NCBI GenBank assembly: GCA_963693315.1
Contig: OY856186.1
Coordinates: forward strand, 81,163,040-81,227,039
Reading direction: 5' to 3'
DNA length: 64,000 bases
Source of the DNA: Diogma glabrata
Lineage: Eukaryota > Arthropoda > Insecta > Diptera > Cylindrotomidae
Positions 1 to 10,882 of this stretch are shown here, piece by piece. The notes below the pieces were generated by a model. The model did not search any database. It was not told the DNA's origin and saw nothing but the letters and a program-made list of their open reading frames with translations. The stretch's first letter is position 1. Each line of letters begins with the position of its first letter. The translations under genes and the position numbers were made by a program.

Positions 1-26
1 TATATTACATAAATATATTATATTAT

Positions 27-300
27 ATAAAACAAAAATAAAATTTTAAGACGTCATTTTTTTTTTAATTTTTGTTATTTTTTTTCAATTATAATTTAGA
101 TATGAACCATAAACTAAGAAAATAAAAAAAGAAATGACGTCATAGATTTCATTTTTGTTTTGGGAAAATGACGTCCTAAAAAAATGACATCCTAAAAAAA
201 TGATGTCCGTTTGAGCCAAAAAACGGACATCATTCAGGACGTCATTTATGATGTCCCAAATGACGTCCTGAATAACGTCTTTTGTTTTATCTGGGTATAT
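27..300. repeat. Palindromic element rich in TGACGTC/TGATGTC motifs
   Basis: The stretch holds many copies of tgacgtc/tgatgtc and their complements. It contains a perfect hairpin with 14-base arms at 199-212 and 221-234 around an 8-base loop. Longer nested arms (aatgacgtcct near 168, aggacgtcatt at 236-246) flank it. Near the outer edges ataaaacaaaa is mirrored as ttttgttttat (about 26-36 and 281-291). This looks like a foldback or MITE-type element rather than a set of CRE enhancer sites, although the motif resembles a CRE/ATF site. No transposase is visible. The boundaries are approximate. Confidence 0.5.
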
Positions 301-344
301 GCTTTTTATATTTTACACAAGCTCCAGGATATGATTTCAGTAAT

Positions 345-722
345 CAAGTCTTCCTGATCCCCAGGTAGGTCAGATAATTTTTGTAATATAATAATCATGA
401 TCAGAGACCCCATAAACCCTCGAGTAATGATTTTTAAAGGTATCCATAAAAAATTTAAAGAAAACTCCAGTAGATGATCTTCATAATCGGGTCGCTATGA
501 TCCCCAGGTACGTCAGGGACATTTTTAAATATTATAATGATGATCAGCGATCCCGCCACTAACAAACCCCCCAATAACAAATATTGTATCTTTTGTATAG
601 AAAATTTTGACAAAAGTCAAGGAGAAGCTGTATAGTAAGGGCACCCTGACCTCCAGGTCCACGGTATGACTTTTTAGACATCATATTCGTGATCAGCGAC
701 CCCCCAAACCCCCGAGTAATGA
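345..722. repeat. Three diverged direct repeats (about 150 bp period)
   Basis: Three related blocks start near 345, 490 and 640. Each has a 'tgatccccaggta-gtca' type start and an end of the type atgatcagcgacccc followed by aaacccccgagtaatga. The copies are diverged and no open frame runs through them. It is a degenerate tandem repeat of unknown origin. Confidence 0.5.
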
Positions 723-1374
723 ATTTGGGCTCGTTTCGGCTATTATTTATCGAATTATAATTTTTTTTATTATTCTAAAAAACGCACTTACAAAAATGCA
801 TTTTTTAGCTGCAGAAATGCAATAAAGCCGATCTGGGTTTGCAAAACACCAAACAGATTTTATAATTGACTTTCTGAATCGATTGCAAAAAACCGCATTC
901 AAATCCGTTTAACTATACAGGTTTTCGAAAGTTCAATACGCTAATCCCTCGCCTAGTACCTCGCCTAGTTATATCTCTTAAGCATTCTCATACAACAGAA
1001 CCATAAACAGAAACAAAATTTCGTACCAATTTGACAGCAAAAAATTCTGTTGCTGTAAAATTTGTATGGAATTCTGTTTCTGTTGTATGTGACTTTTAGC
1101 CTTTATAGGTAATTGTTAAGTAATAACTCTTTAATTATAAAACTAGACAATGAAATTTTAGGTTACACAATGTAACAAATGACAAGTTTTATATATAAAT
1201 CAAATGTATGGATATTTAAAAATTGGTTAATTTTATAAGATATAATATAATTTACAATGGAAGAGGAAGGTTCGAATTCATCCGAAACACGTAAAATGAC
1301 AAGTGGAGTTTTTTTCTGAGAACCTTCCAACAATATCTTTGAATTGAAAAAATTCCATTTGCTTCCTTACTTAC
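723..1374. other. Non-coding AT-rich stretch
   Basis: No gene is recognised. The only structure seen is an imperfect inverted repeat between about 988 and 1090 (catacaacagaa mirrored as ttctgttgtatg). If the candidate exon at 1375-1488 (-) is real, this is the start of its first intron. Confidence 0.4.
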
Positions 1375-1488
1375 TTTTAGTATTTCAAAATTTATAACGG
1401 AGCTAAGCGCTGTTATGCCAGGAATTATTACAATGTATACGAATAAAAAAATAAAAAGAACCAAAGACCAAGTCATTAAATTTACCAA
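1375..1488 (-). CDS. Candidate first coding exon with signal peptide or membrane anchor
   Basis: On the minus strand an ATG at 1488-1486 opens 38 codons. They begin MVNLMTWSLVLFIFLF and continue with a long hydrophobic run (about residues 6-27), ending EILK. Directly after it (1374 downward) is gtaagtaagg, an almost ideal splice donor. A hydrophobic leader followed by a strong donor is what the first coding exon of a secreted or membrane protein looks like. The partner exon would lie to the left, and none is recognisable in 1-1370, so it must be outside the window or absent. It is in antisense orientation to the Ly6 gene, so it is not that gene's leader exon. Without a second exon this stays a candidate. 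Confidence 0.3.
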
Positions 1489-2106
1489 AAATTAAATTTC
1501 AAAATTATGTTTGTATTAATTGAATGAAAATGTAATAAAGAATATAATATATATAAAAAAAACTTAGCTTTTAAGTGTTGACTGATCTTCCAATCCCTCT
1601 TCTTGTTTGCAATCAAAATCCTTGTAATATTGCAATAACCATCACTACTGCAGTAACGGTTTCAGACTTTCATTCCCATCCAACTCGCATATATCTAGAA
1701 TTCCACCTTAATAATCGATCAAGCACCTTGATACTATTACTTGTAATACTGCCTGAATTCCCTTCCCTTTTTCCTTTATCCTCAATTCCAAAATTTTTAT
1801 CTATGCTGTAGTTCAGGTGAATTATACAGACACTTTCGTCAGCGTTTTAGTCTAGGTCTTCCAGAAATTTGTTGAAGAGATTTTTGCGTTAACACACACA
1901 AAAGAAAACGTTAGCTGTTGTCGATCTACTCAAAACCCAAAACAACCTTGGCATATTCGACCATAAACTTCATCAGTAACATAAAAACTTCAATATATTT
2001 ACAAAATATTTCTAGTTTAATTGTTCTCAAAAATACCCACTAATTACAATATTAATTAACTATAGTTTACAATATAAATGATCAAATTTTATTATATTCA
2101 TTGCAG

Positions 2107-2582
2107 CCACTGGACTAAAATGCTGGAGATGTTCTTCAGATTCATCCACAACAGCCTTCTGTGCAGATCCTTTTGATCCAACATTAATTCAAAATGAAAA
2201 TCAAAGACGATGGGCTTATGTTGAGTGTAATGTTCCAACAGGTCCATTTATTCCAAATCAAGTACCACAAAAAGCGGTTTGTAAAAAAGTGAAACAATTG
2301 TGTAAGTATAAATTTATATTTTAAGTTAAATTTAAAATTATCTAATTTTATATTAAATTATTGTTGACAGTAAACAACAAAGAAGTAGTTTCACGATCCT
2401 GTGTTATAGAAGATTTTAATACGCAATCAAATTACTGTGCAACAGATTCAGTTTTATCATTTGCAAAAACAGAATTTTGTGAAACTTGCACCACCGATGG
2501 ATGTAACAGTGCTGGATTGTTTACACCATTTGCAGTTTTAATTGCTGTCTGTGCCGCTGTGACGAAATTTTTGTCGTTGTAG
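2107..2582 (+). CDS. Ly6/three-finger domain protein, probably GPI-anchored (last two exons)
   Basis: Two coding exons are seen: 2107-2301 (acceptor ttgcag, donor gtaagt) and 2371-2582 (acceptor gttgacag, stop tag 2580-2582). They join in phase across the Leu codon and give about 134 residues. The mature domain starts TGLKCWRC and ends FCETCTTDGCNSA. It has ten cysteines, as expected for a five-disulfide Ly6/uPAR fold with the closing C-N pair. The last about 20 residues are hydrophobic (FTPFAVLIAVCAAV), fitting a GPI-anchor signal with the attachment site near NSA. Such proteins act at the cell surface; insect members (quiver, boudin, crooked types) serve in ion-channel control, septate junctions and traffic. 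I cannot name the ortholog. The signal-peptide exon must lie upstream, ending in phase 1, and was not identified. An attaaa at 2657-2662 could be the poly(A) signal. Confidence 0.8.
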
Positions 2583-4150
2583 TTTTTAACAAGAAAAAAA
2601 AACAGTTTAAATTAATTTTTGTTTTTGGTATTTGTATTTAATTATTTCTAAATTTTATTAAAATTTAAGAGTAAGCAAATCTTCAGCAGCAAAAACTTGA
2701 GTCTCAGTTTTTTATTTATTCTGTTAAAACGTGGAACAAACTATCGTTTAATGTTACCAGTTTATTATGTTAATTAAATTAACTGCATTAATCAGTATTC
2801 AACTATATAATTATTAATCAACATTGTATACATATATTAAAATTTAAATTGTATTAGAATTAGTTTATTACCAAAAGAGAATCCTTAAAATAATTAAAAG
2901 AATTAAATTCTAAAAGTAACGATATAATAATATCTTAAAAACGCTTGTAAATTTTTATGCATAAGTTAATTTCAAAGATTAAGTACAAACATTTTATGTA
3001 TCTTATTGCGTAAACATTACTAGTTAGTGCAGTTTTCTGAGTTGACATTGAAAATTAAAAAAACGTATGTTTAAGTTAAATAAATGTTTTCAGAAATATT
3101 TCGGATTTGAGTTTATATTTCGACTTGTCTTTAAATTGAAAATGTTTGACACATCCAACATTAGCCCACAATTTATTTCGAGACACGCACCCATGTGTTA
3201 TTTGTTTTCATTTATTTATTTAATAATAGGAAGGGAAGGCTAGTATATTAAAATGTCAATAGTAAGTAATCGTATTCTGTAATAAAAACTAAGTACTATA
3301 CTATATTTTTTAAACGTTTTGATTGAATTTTTAGACGGAGATTCCCCTAATTTTGGAATGTCGAGCGTAAGACGAACGTACTACTACAGATAGGAAAAAC
3401 CATTTTAAAGTAACCTGGATCTTTACATAACATCTGCAATCGAGTTATACAAAAAACCCACACGTTTACACGTTTAAAGACTACATTTTCATTGTCGTGG
3501 CATTTTCATAATATTGTTACGTTTTTCTACCTTATTTCGAATTGGCCTAACTCGATAAACGTAGTTCCCAAATCACGTTCTGGATTCGATCACATTCACA
3601 GTAATTGCATTCGATACATTAGTAAGCAAATACACCAGTTTTTTTTTAAGTATTCAACACCTCAATTCCACAACAACAGGAAAACAATACAGCAAGCAAT
3701 ATTCCTAACTAAATATTCTTTCAACAGCTTCAGAAACTCCAACGGTTGATTGTAGAAAATTCCAGTATGAACACACCGTCCAAAATAATGCACAAAATAT
3801 TTCTACTTAATAACACTTGAAACTTTTATTCACAAAAACAAATTTAAAATAACTTCTATTTACACGATTTTGTATGCACGGTACAGCGTTTCGTTAACAA
3901 TTAATTTCACTTAACATCATCGCAGTCTAAAATAAAACTAATTATTTCTGTCTGAAAAAACCTATTTAAATATTATCCCTTTGAATCTAGAAAAGTCGAT
4001 CGTTATTCTAAACGTCTTTAATCCGGAATGTTCCTTTAAACAAAATAAGAAATAATTTTTGTCAGTCCCTTATCTCCAGTGAATACAACAACAATTATAT
4101 TCATTTCATTTATTTGTTGTTGTGTTTTGTTATGATTTTGCTATAACCTT
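2583..4150. other. Intergenic AT-rich stretch
   Basis: The start is probably the Ly6 3' UTR. Beyond it I see only short open frames with no recognisable domain. The section 3350-3760 is a little less AT-rich but matches nothing I know. Confidence 0.4.
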
Positions 4151-4154
4151 AACA

Positions 4155-4189
4155 ATATTTTTTTCTACAATTCTTGTAGAAAAAAATAT
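4155..4189. repeat. Perfect 16-3-16 hairpin
   Basis: atattttttt plus ctacaa (4155-4170), loop ttc, then the exact reverse complement (4174-4189). There is a T-run on one arm and an A-run on the other. No element boundaries are visible. Confidence 0.6.
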
Positions 4190-4283
4190 CATGATTTCAT
4201 GTAAACATTTTCTCTATAAAAAGGCGATTTGTTTTTGTTTGGCTTGAAAGATTTAAAATTCAAAGCATATTTTATATATAATA

Positions 4284-4480
4284 TATTATATTTTTTTTTT
4301 TTTTTTTTTTAATAAAATGTGTTGTGTAATAGGGTTTAGAATATGTGTCACAACAACACATAAATACCTTTTAAGACCTAGGTCTAGACCTGGGTCCCAC
4401 AACAACTGGCGTTCTGAGGTGTAGATTAACGCTTTTTTTTAAACATCTGTGGGTTGAAGCCACCTGAGACTAAAGATATT
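4284..4480 (-). mobile_element. LINE 3' end fragment (family also at 30.1, 53.2 and 58.4 kb)
   Basis: A run of about 20 T (4290s-4310) followed by aataaaatgtgttgtgtaat and then the sequence that encodes the C-terminus of the LINE ORF2 at 30113-31190 (-). On the minus strand the T-run is the poly(A) tail, so this is a severely 5'-truncated LINE insertion. The segment contains a short internal duplication (cctaggtctagacctgggtcc) compared with the other copies. Confidence 0.7.
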
Positions 4481-5232
4481 GTTACAGTTATAACAAAATC
4501 GTAACGAAATACAACATAAAATTCTATTCAGTTCGACATAAATGACTTATGAAACACCCTGTACAAAATTAAGAAAGAATATTCATAGCGATGATGACCG
4601 AAGATGAACGAGCGAATCGAGTGGAGGGATTCATCCGAGTGAAGAATTGCCATCATCCTATGCGACTACAAGATGCTATTTTATCCACGACTGCACAATA
4701 TTTCGAATAATTTCCAGTTTGCCTGCAAACAAAGTTTGAAAGTTTTTATCACCATATTGAAATACACCATAGACAGCATAGAAAAACAAAACAATTGACA
4801 TAACGGAAAATGTTAAATTTTTTATTTTATATTTTATATATGTATTGTTCTCGTTTTAACCTTTTGATATTACTATACCAACAAATCTTAAGATTAGATT
4901 TTGTTAGGGGATTATTTAATAAACTATAGAACTGTTGAAAAATGAATGGTTACATTCTACAACAAGTGAGAGAATGTATAACATTGCAATGGAAGACACA
5001 CACATGAAAAGCGTATATTCTATAGCAATAGTGGATAAACTTACTTCTTATCTTGTTTAAATGAACATTCCAGATTTAAGATGTTTAAAATTCGATCGAT
5101 TTTCATAGATTCAAAGGAATAGAATTTATGCAGTTTTTTTTAGACAGAATCTATTAATTGTAAACGGAACGTTGTAGCGTGAACAAAGAAACGTGTAAAT
5201 AGAAATAAAATTTTAATTGTGAATAAAGTTTT
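4481..5232. other. Intergenic stretch, nothing recognised
   Basis: AT-rich, without long open frames. It may include the 3' part of the hAT-like relic that follows, but no boundary is visible. Confidence 0.3.
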
Positions 5233-6433
5233 TTAAAGAATAATATTTGCAGAATTGTTTTCCTGTTGTTGTGCAACAATAGTGGTGAAGTGGTGTTGAA
5301 TACTTAATAAAACCTCGTGTTTTTGCTTACATATCAGTGATCGAATCCAAAAAGAGATTTTGGAAATAAATTTATCGAATTGTGTACTCTCAATTTTTGT
5401 GCTAATTTTTTCACGCTGCGTCAATAGCTTTAAGTCAGGGAAAAGTTCATACACTACTCGCAAATAGTTTACTTTACCTAAAATTACAAAATATTCCCTA
5501 ATATTGTCTAGGGATGACATGTTTAAAGTAGCAGAATTTTCTCCATTAATCAGACGAAAATTCGACAGCTTATGCATTTCAGCACCGCTTAGTTTATTCT
5601 TAACGGATGTGAAAATTACTAATTGTTTCGGTACTGTTATTCTGTTTTTACAAACGAGATAGGTTTCGGACAAAAATGTTTATTGGCGAACTTCATAGAA
5701 CGATGTATTGTTTTAGTCTTCTTTAATTTTGAAACTGGTTTCGAATTTTTGCTATCTAAAGCGGGTGTAAATTTGTTGATGGCAGACTAATATTCTGCAT
5801 AATAGAAAGCGGTAATTAACTAGTTATTCCAACTAATTTCAACTGCATCTTGTCATTCTTGTGGCATCTATTACATCTATTGACGTCGACATATTTGTCC
5901 TTAATAAACTCGTATGCTCGGTTCAATCCATGCATCAAACAAGTGATGTGCTTTAAATTTGGCAATATTGCCTTCAATACACATATACGGCGCTTGATCC
6001 GATAGCAAAAACACTACTTTGTTGTACGGTAAATCGAACCTGTACATTTTAACACACGCTTTGTTTATGGGTTGCTGAACGGTGGTGTTGTTTGTTCGTT
6101 GATAAGAAAATTGTAAGCAATACTAGCAATACTAGTTTGATGGAGTTCCGTCTAATTTTTCAACCAAAATATTTATTAAGGAACGTTTGCAGGCCGTTTT
6201 TTCATCAGCAATTAAATAAATTGGATTAGCACTTTCATTAGCACTTGCACTTGCTCTTGAATGAACTTGGTATGAATGGTTGCAAAAAAACATTTTTTTA
6301 CGTTTATTCTTATGTCTTGTCGAAAGCAAATGTGACTGATATTATAACCAATATTATAACCAATGAATTTATAACCAATTCTAAAAAGCCTGGCAAAAAA
6401 TCGAAATACTGTTGTACTTCGACTGTACTTCAA
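5233..6433 (-). pseudogene. Degenerate hAT-like (DUF659-type) transposase
   Basis: Read on the minus strand with frame changes, several hAT-family blocks appear in the right order. Near 6290-6140 there is a block containing YLIADEKTACKRSLINIL. Near 6050-5980 comes LLSDQAPYM, the DUF659 'SDaAPYM' motif. Near 5950-5860 comes HITCLMHGLNRAYEFIKDKY, matching the conserved 'H-TC-aHgLnr--E' signature of these proteins. A 146-codon open frame (5673-5233) without recognised motifs forms the tail. The frame is broken by stops and shifts between the blocks, so the gene is dead. Transposases of this group cut and paste DNA in the nucleus and generate 8-bp target duplications. Terminal repeats of this copy were not found. 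Confidence 0.6.
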
Positions 6434-6445
6434 ATAATATTTGAA

Positions 6446-6492
6446 CAGCCATATAGCTGAGCCATATATTATACAGCTAAGCTATATGGCTG
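6446..6492. repeat. Short inverted repeat, 13-bp arms
   Basis: cagccatatagct (6446-6458) is mirrored exactly by agctatatggctg (6480-6492). It lies just beyond the hAT-like relic but is not clearly its terminus. Confidence 0.5.
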
Positions 6493-7256
6493 GCACAACA
6501 AAGAACAAAAATCTTGATTATACTATCGGTGCAATCGGTTTCAATGATTTCGTTCATTATGTTTATATGAAGTCCGTGTGGTGACAATTTTGTGCAGTAA
6601 GCAGATTTATTCAGACAAAATAAAGGATATCGATCTTGTCACTCTGGGCTCGAATGTGATTTTGTTTATAAAAGTAATTGAACTAAATAGTAAATACATT
6701 CCATGATGTTTGGTAAACAAAGTTTGTGATGAGCGCTGAGGACAAGACAGATACAAATTATTTTATGAGAATAGATCTGCTTACAGCATGAAATTACATT
6801 TGCGACACATCAGGAACGAAAATTTCGATAAATTGAACATTGTTTCGTCAATTGTCAGTTCTAATTAGTATGGCAAACGAATAAGTCGCTTTTTTGCATC
6901 GGCTATCATAATTTAATTAACTAATTGTATCTATCGTGATAATTAAAAAATTGTTTAAATCAGTTTAGTAATTATGATTTTTGAGTTTATTTGGTGATTA
7001 TTTATATATAATAATTACTGTTTATATTAAAACTAAACGAAACTGTATAAATCAAATAAAAAATCCGATTTACCGGTTCTAAGTTACAACCAAAAATTTC
7101 ATAAATTTTATTCAAGTCAGAATAGTGACATTAAAATATTTTGTTTTTTCTTCTAAACCAAAAGTTTCATTTTCAAAAGTTTATTCAGTGATAAAAACTA
7201 TTATTTAAAATTATTGAATTATTCAGTGATAGAAACAAATATATTAAATTAGTGAA
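6493..7256. other. Stretch upstream of the LINE ORF1
   Basis: No gene is seen. The part near the end may be the LINE 5' UTR, since the first LINE ATG is at 7257. The 5' end of the LINE could not be fixed. Confidence 0.3.
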
Positions 7257-7994
7257 ATGAGTGAAGCAATAGTAACAAAATTATTTGAAAACGTAAATCC
7301 AACAAATGCCGACATAATGGCAGCAATTAAACAATGGTTCATTTCTGCAGCTCAAAACCAATCCATGCTTTAGGAAACAATAACAAGTATCCTACATGAA
7401 AACAAATTACTAAAGAAACGGGTAGATAAAATTGATATTAACTTACAAAAATCTGAGTTGGCAGTCGAAAAACTTCAGGCAGAATTAAAACTGCTTAAAC
7501 AACGCAGTTTACAAAACGAGATTGTGGTAACAAGATTGCCGCCAACAAAACCATCCGCGGCTGATGTAGTGAATAAACTAAATAGCTTGTATGGGTTTGA
7601 ATCTAATAGTGTAGTCTCTTCATATATGCAGCAAACCAAGTCACTACGCCCTGCTAGAAATAGCGTCAAAACACTTATGTTCGTAACAATCGTCTTTGAC
7701 AAACATCAAACAAAATTAAACCTGCTAAACAGTGTTAAGAACAATGTTCCGTTACAGTGGAAAGATCTCTATCCTGATATTTGTAACATCTCTAATAAAG
7801 ACAATCGTGTATATATAAGTGATAAACTAACTGGGATGAACGGTGAAATATTAAAACAACTGAGGACATACAAAAAAAATAACAAAATCAAGTACTGCTG
7901 GTTAAGAAATGGAAAAATTTATATTCGAATAAAGGAAAACGAGCCTGAAATTCTGATTAACTCACTAGAACATGCCAAAACATTTATCAAATAA
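7257..7994 (+). pseudogene. LINE ORF1 with internal stop
   Basis: The frame opens with ATG at 7257, is interrupted by TAG at 7371-7373 (codon 39), then stays open to the stop at 7992-7994, 246 codons in all. The first third after the stop is heptad-like and rich in K, E, L and I (NKLLKKRVDKIDINLQKSEL), so a coiled coil is likely. The rest (EIVVTRLPPTKPSAADVV through the basic KKNNKIKYCWLRNGKIYIR) resembles the RNA-binding second half of ORF1 proteins of L2/CR1-type LINEs, often likened to the baculovirus FP protein. These proteins coat the LINE transcript. ORF2 follows about 200 bp downstream. One stop codon is the only visible lesion here. Confidence 0.6.
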
Positions 7995-8195
7995 TCATTC
8001 ATAACTTTTGCTCAACATCAACAATCAAAACACTGTTAAGATATTTACAGCAATCAACTTTTTATGTATATGTGCCGTCATGCAATACAAAGTATATCTA
8101 TTTTTTAAATACAAGTATTCCTTGCTATTTAGTTAAGTAAAATATTTCTTACTTTTTTGTTTATTTTTAATTACTTTCTTTAATTTTTAGACAAG

Positions 8196-9956
8196 ATGAA
8201 AAACCAAGAGCACTTTCAGTTTATAACACAGAACATTGGTAGTATTAGAGGAAATTTCGATGTTTTCACACCAAATCTTTTAATGCTTCCCAAGCCTCTG
8301 TTAGCGTATATTTTAATGATGTATCTCTTACCTTCCTATGCATATATAGGCTGCATCATAATTCTAGTCCCAATTTATTTCTGAGCGAGATAGAACCGTT
8401 TCTAGCGTCCTTTCGAGCAAAAAACCTCATCATTGTTGGTGATATGAATATTGACATCCTTAAATCAACAAAGATTCAATTTGAATACCTACTAATACTA
8501 TCAGCATTTGGGATGGAGTCAAACATGAATGTTCCAATGAGATTCCCAAGTGAAACATGCCTTGACCATGTTTTCTACAGAACTGACCCAACTGCAGCTT
8601 TTGGGATTACTGCATCAACTAATAGATTTATTCCTTCTGACCATAATGCAATTTTTGTTGAACTACAGTTCTCTCATTCTGTGAGCTAGAAAAAACAAGA
8701 GATTGAAACAGATTTTCAGTTTAAAAAAATTCACATAGATTCACTGCGTGCTTCCTTGAGTAATGAAACATGGTATAAAGTTTTTAATACAAAAAACCCA
8801 GACACAGCTTTCGAGAAATTTATTTCTGTTTTAAATACTCATATCGAATCATCTACAACTACTAAATCTTATAAAAAACGAAAAAAGTTAAAACGTTGGA
8901 TGTCTAATTCGCTTTTAAATGTTATTGATCAAAAAAATAAAATTGGGATCAAGTGTTCGAGGTCTCCTACTGATGACCGGCTCAAACAATACCACATTAA
9001 ATTAGTCAAACAAGTAAAAACTGAAACAAAAATTGCTAAAGAAGCATATTACCAGTTACAGTTCAACCTCGCAAGCCGCTATTCCAGAGCGGAGTGGAAA
9101 TTGGTAGATGAAATCCTATGTAACAAAGCTAAAAAGAATACTATCGACAAAATCTACAAAAAAATACCTCAGAAAATTGTACGGATAAAAATGAAGTGAC
9201 CAATGAGTTCAACAATTTCTTCATCAATATAATCAATGACAATACTAGCAGTTTACCTGAAATAGATCTTGATAACCCACTTCTACATAATCAGGGTAGT
9301 TACCAAAGTAATTCCTTCTTTTTTAAACCAGTAACTAGAGAAGAACTAATTGTTCAACTTTCTAGTATTAAAAACAAACAATCAGTTGGAGCTGACGGGA
9401 TTAGCTCCGTTCTTTGTAAGCAAATTGGCGACCTTCTAGTCGATGTTCTATGTTATCTTTTCAATCTAAGCATTGAAACTGGTACCTTTCCAAACAATCT
9501 CAAGCTAGCAGTTGTCTTTCCGATATATAAGAAGGGTAACAAGCTAGAAAAAAATAATTACAGACCTATCTCCTACTTTCAAACTTCTCTAAAATCTTCG
9601 AAAAAATTGTTAAGGGTCGGTTAATTCAATCCTTGATAAGATCAAATTTTTAAACTGTAAACAATTTGGGTTTCAAAGTGGCACTGGTACTGAAGATGCT
9701 TTACTAAGTTTTCTTAGTCCTGTTTTTGACTATCTTGACAAGGGGCTTAAGACAGGAGCTAGCTTTATTGACTTCAGTAAAGCATTTGATATGGTCAACC
9801 ACCTTGTGCTTCTGACAAAACTTTATCATATCGGTATTCGTGGAGGGGCTTACTCGTGGATCAGATCCTATCTCGCAGACCGTAGACAAACAGTTAAAAT
9901 TGATGACCAATTCAGCCCAATAACCAATTTCAACGTAGGAGTTCCTAAAGGATCTG
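8196..9956 (+). pseudogene. LINE ORF2, endonuclease and first half of reverse transcriptase
   Basis: The start at 8196 gives MKNQEHFQFITQNIGSIRGN, the N-terminus of an AP-endonuclease-type domain. The first half of that domain is shortened by deletion and shifted near 8275-8310. The second half is readable (LIIVGDMNID at about 8430, CLDHVFYR, PSDHNAIFVEL at about 8640). The linker (8756-9195) and RT follow. RT blocks are SVGADGISSVL (about 9385), FPIYKKGNKLEKNNYRPIS (about 9515) and, after a frame change near 9580-9640, FIDFSKAFD (about 9765) and GVPKGSV (about 9940). A stop at 8686 and several shifts make it inactive. The reading breaks off at 9956, where a Gypsy LTR is inserted, and resumes at 14862. 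Confidence 0.75.
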
Positions 9957-10882
9957 TGTAACGTTTTAACGTTTCATTAATTCTTTTTCTTATCAAAATT
10001 TTACTCCCTTTTCCAAATTTCTTAAATTATTCTCATGTTAAGTTGACTATCACAAATCTAATCGCAAAACTTTTATGCTCGTGCACAAAACTTCGAGGTT
10101 AACTAATTTTGTAATAATTTGATTCCTTTTCCATTTGTCTGGGAAAAAGACAAATGTTTTCATAATTTACAAATCATTAAAAATCTTCTCTCTACTTTCA
10201 GTATATGCATTTGAAATATATATCACATTACTTTTTCTAGTTAATTTGAATCTTTCCTCACATTTAATTTTCTTTCGTAAAAAAATAATATAAAAATTCA
10301 TTTTCTGGTGATAACAAGAAAATACATACTTTTATGCTGATTCAAATTTTCTGGCCTGAAAAATTTTTTTCCATTATCCAGGTTCTGGGAGTCGATTTTG
10401 AGTATTGTTTGAGAGTTAGTCTCGTGCTCGAGAGTGGTTGGGTTGTAGAATTTGGTTGAGGATGGTTTAATATTTTAACTCAACTCGTTTCAAAGTTTTT
10501 TTGGTTTTGTTGTGTTTTTTGTTTTATGTTTTTGGTTTAATTTTTGTTGTTTTTTATAAGTTTTTTTGAATAATAATTGAAATAATTTACTACTTTTATT
10601 GAAAACCAATTATAATCAAGTGTTTTCCTAGTAAGAAAAACAAGAATAGTGAATAATTTCTTATATTAAAACCACAATTAAAGATAGTTATAATGATAGT
10701 TATTAAACAGAAGCTGAATTAGTGTTTTTTATAAAAACTAATTGAAAGATAGTTATAATGTTGTGATCAGTTAGTTAAGTTTAATACGAAATCATAAATA
10801 TTAGAACGTTATATGAAGTTATAAGTTATATGAAATCATAAATATATATGTTTATTGTTTTTGTTTTTGTATTGTTTTGGGT
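9957..10882 (+). repeat. Left LTR, truncated and fused to pol
   Basis: It matches 13343-14262 base for base apart from t/c near 10099, one a/t near 10355 and an extra ttgttt near 10860. At about 10880-10882 it switches from LTR sequence straight into the RT frame, so about 595 bp of LTR 3' end are missing. It contains a short inverted segment (catttgtctgggaaaaagacaaatg, written in two parts at about 10132-10156). Confidence 0.9.

Noticed and set aside
1575..1811. Possible leader exon of the Ly6 gene
   Set aside because: It has neither a convincing signal peptide nor a donor in phase 1 before the acceptor at 2107.
3492..3749. 85-codon plus-strand ORF
   Set aside because: No domain, N- and I-rich from base composition, no splice or promoter context.
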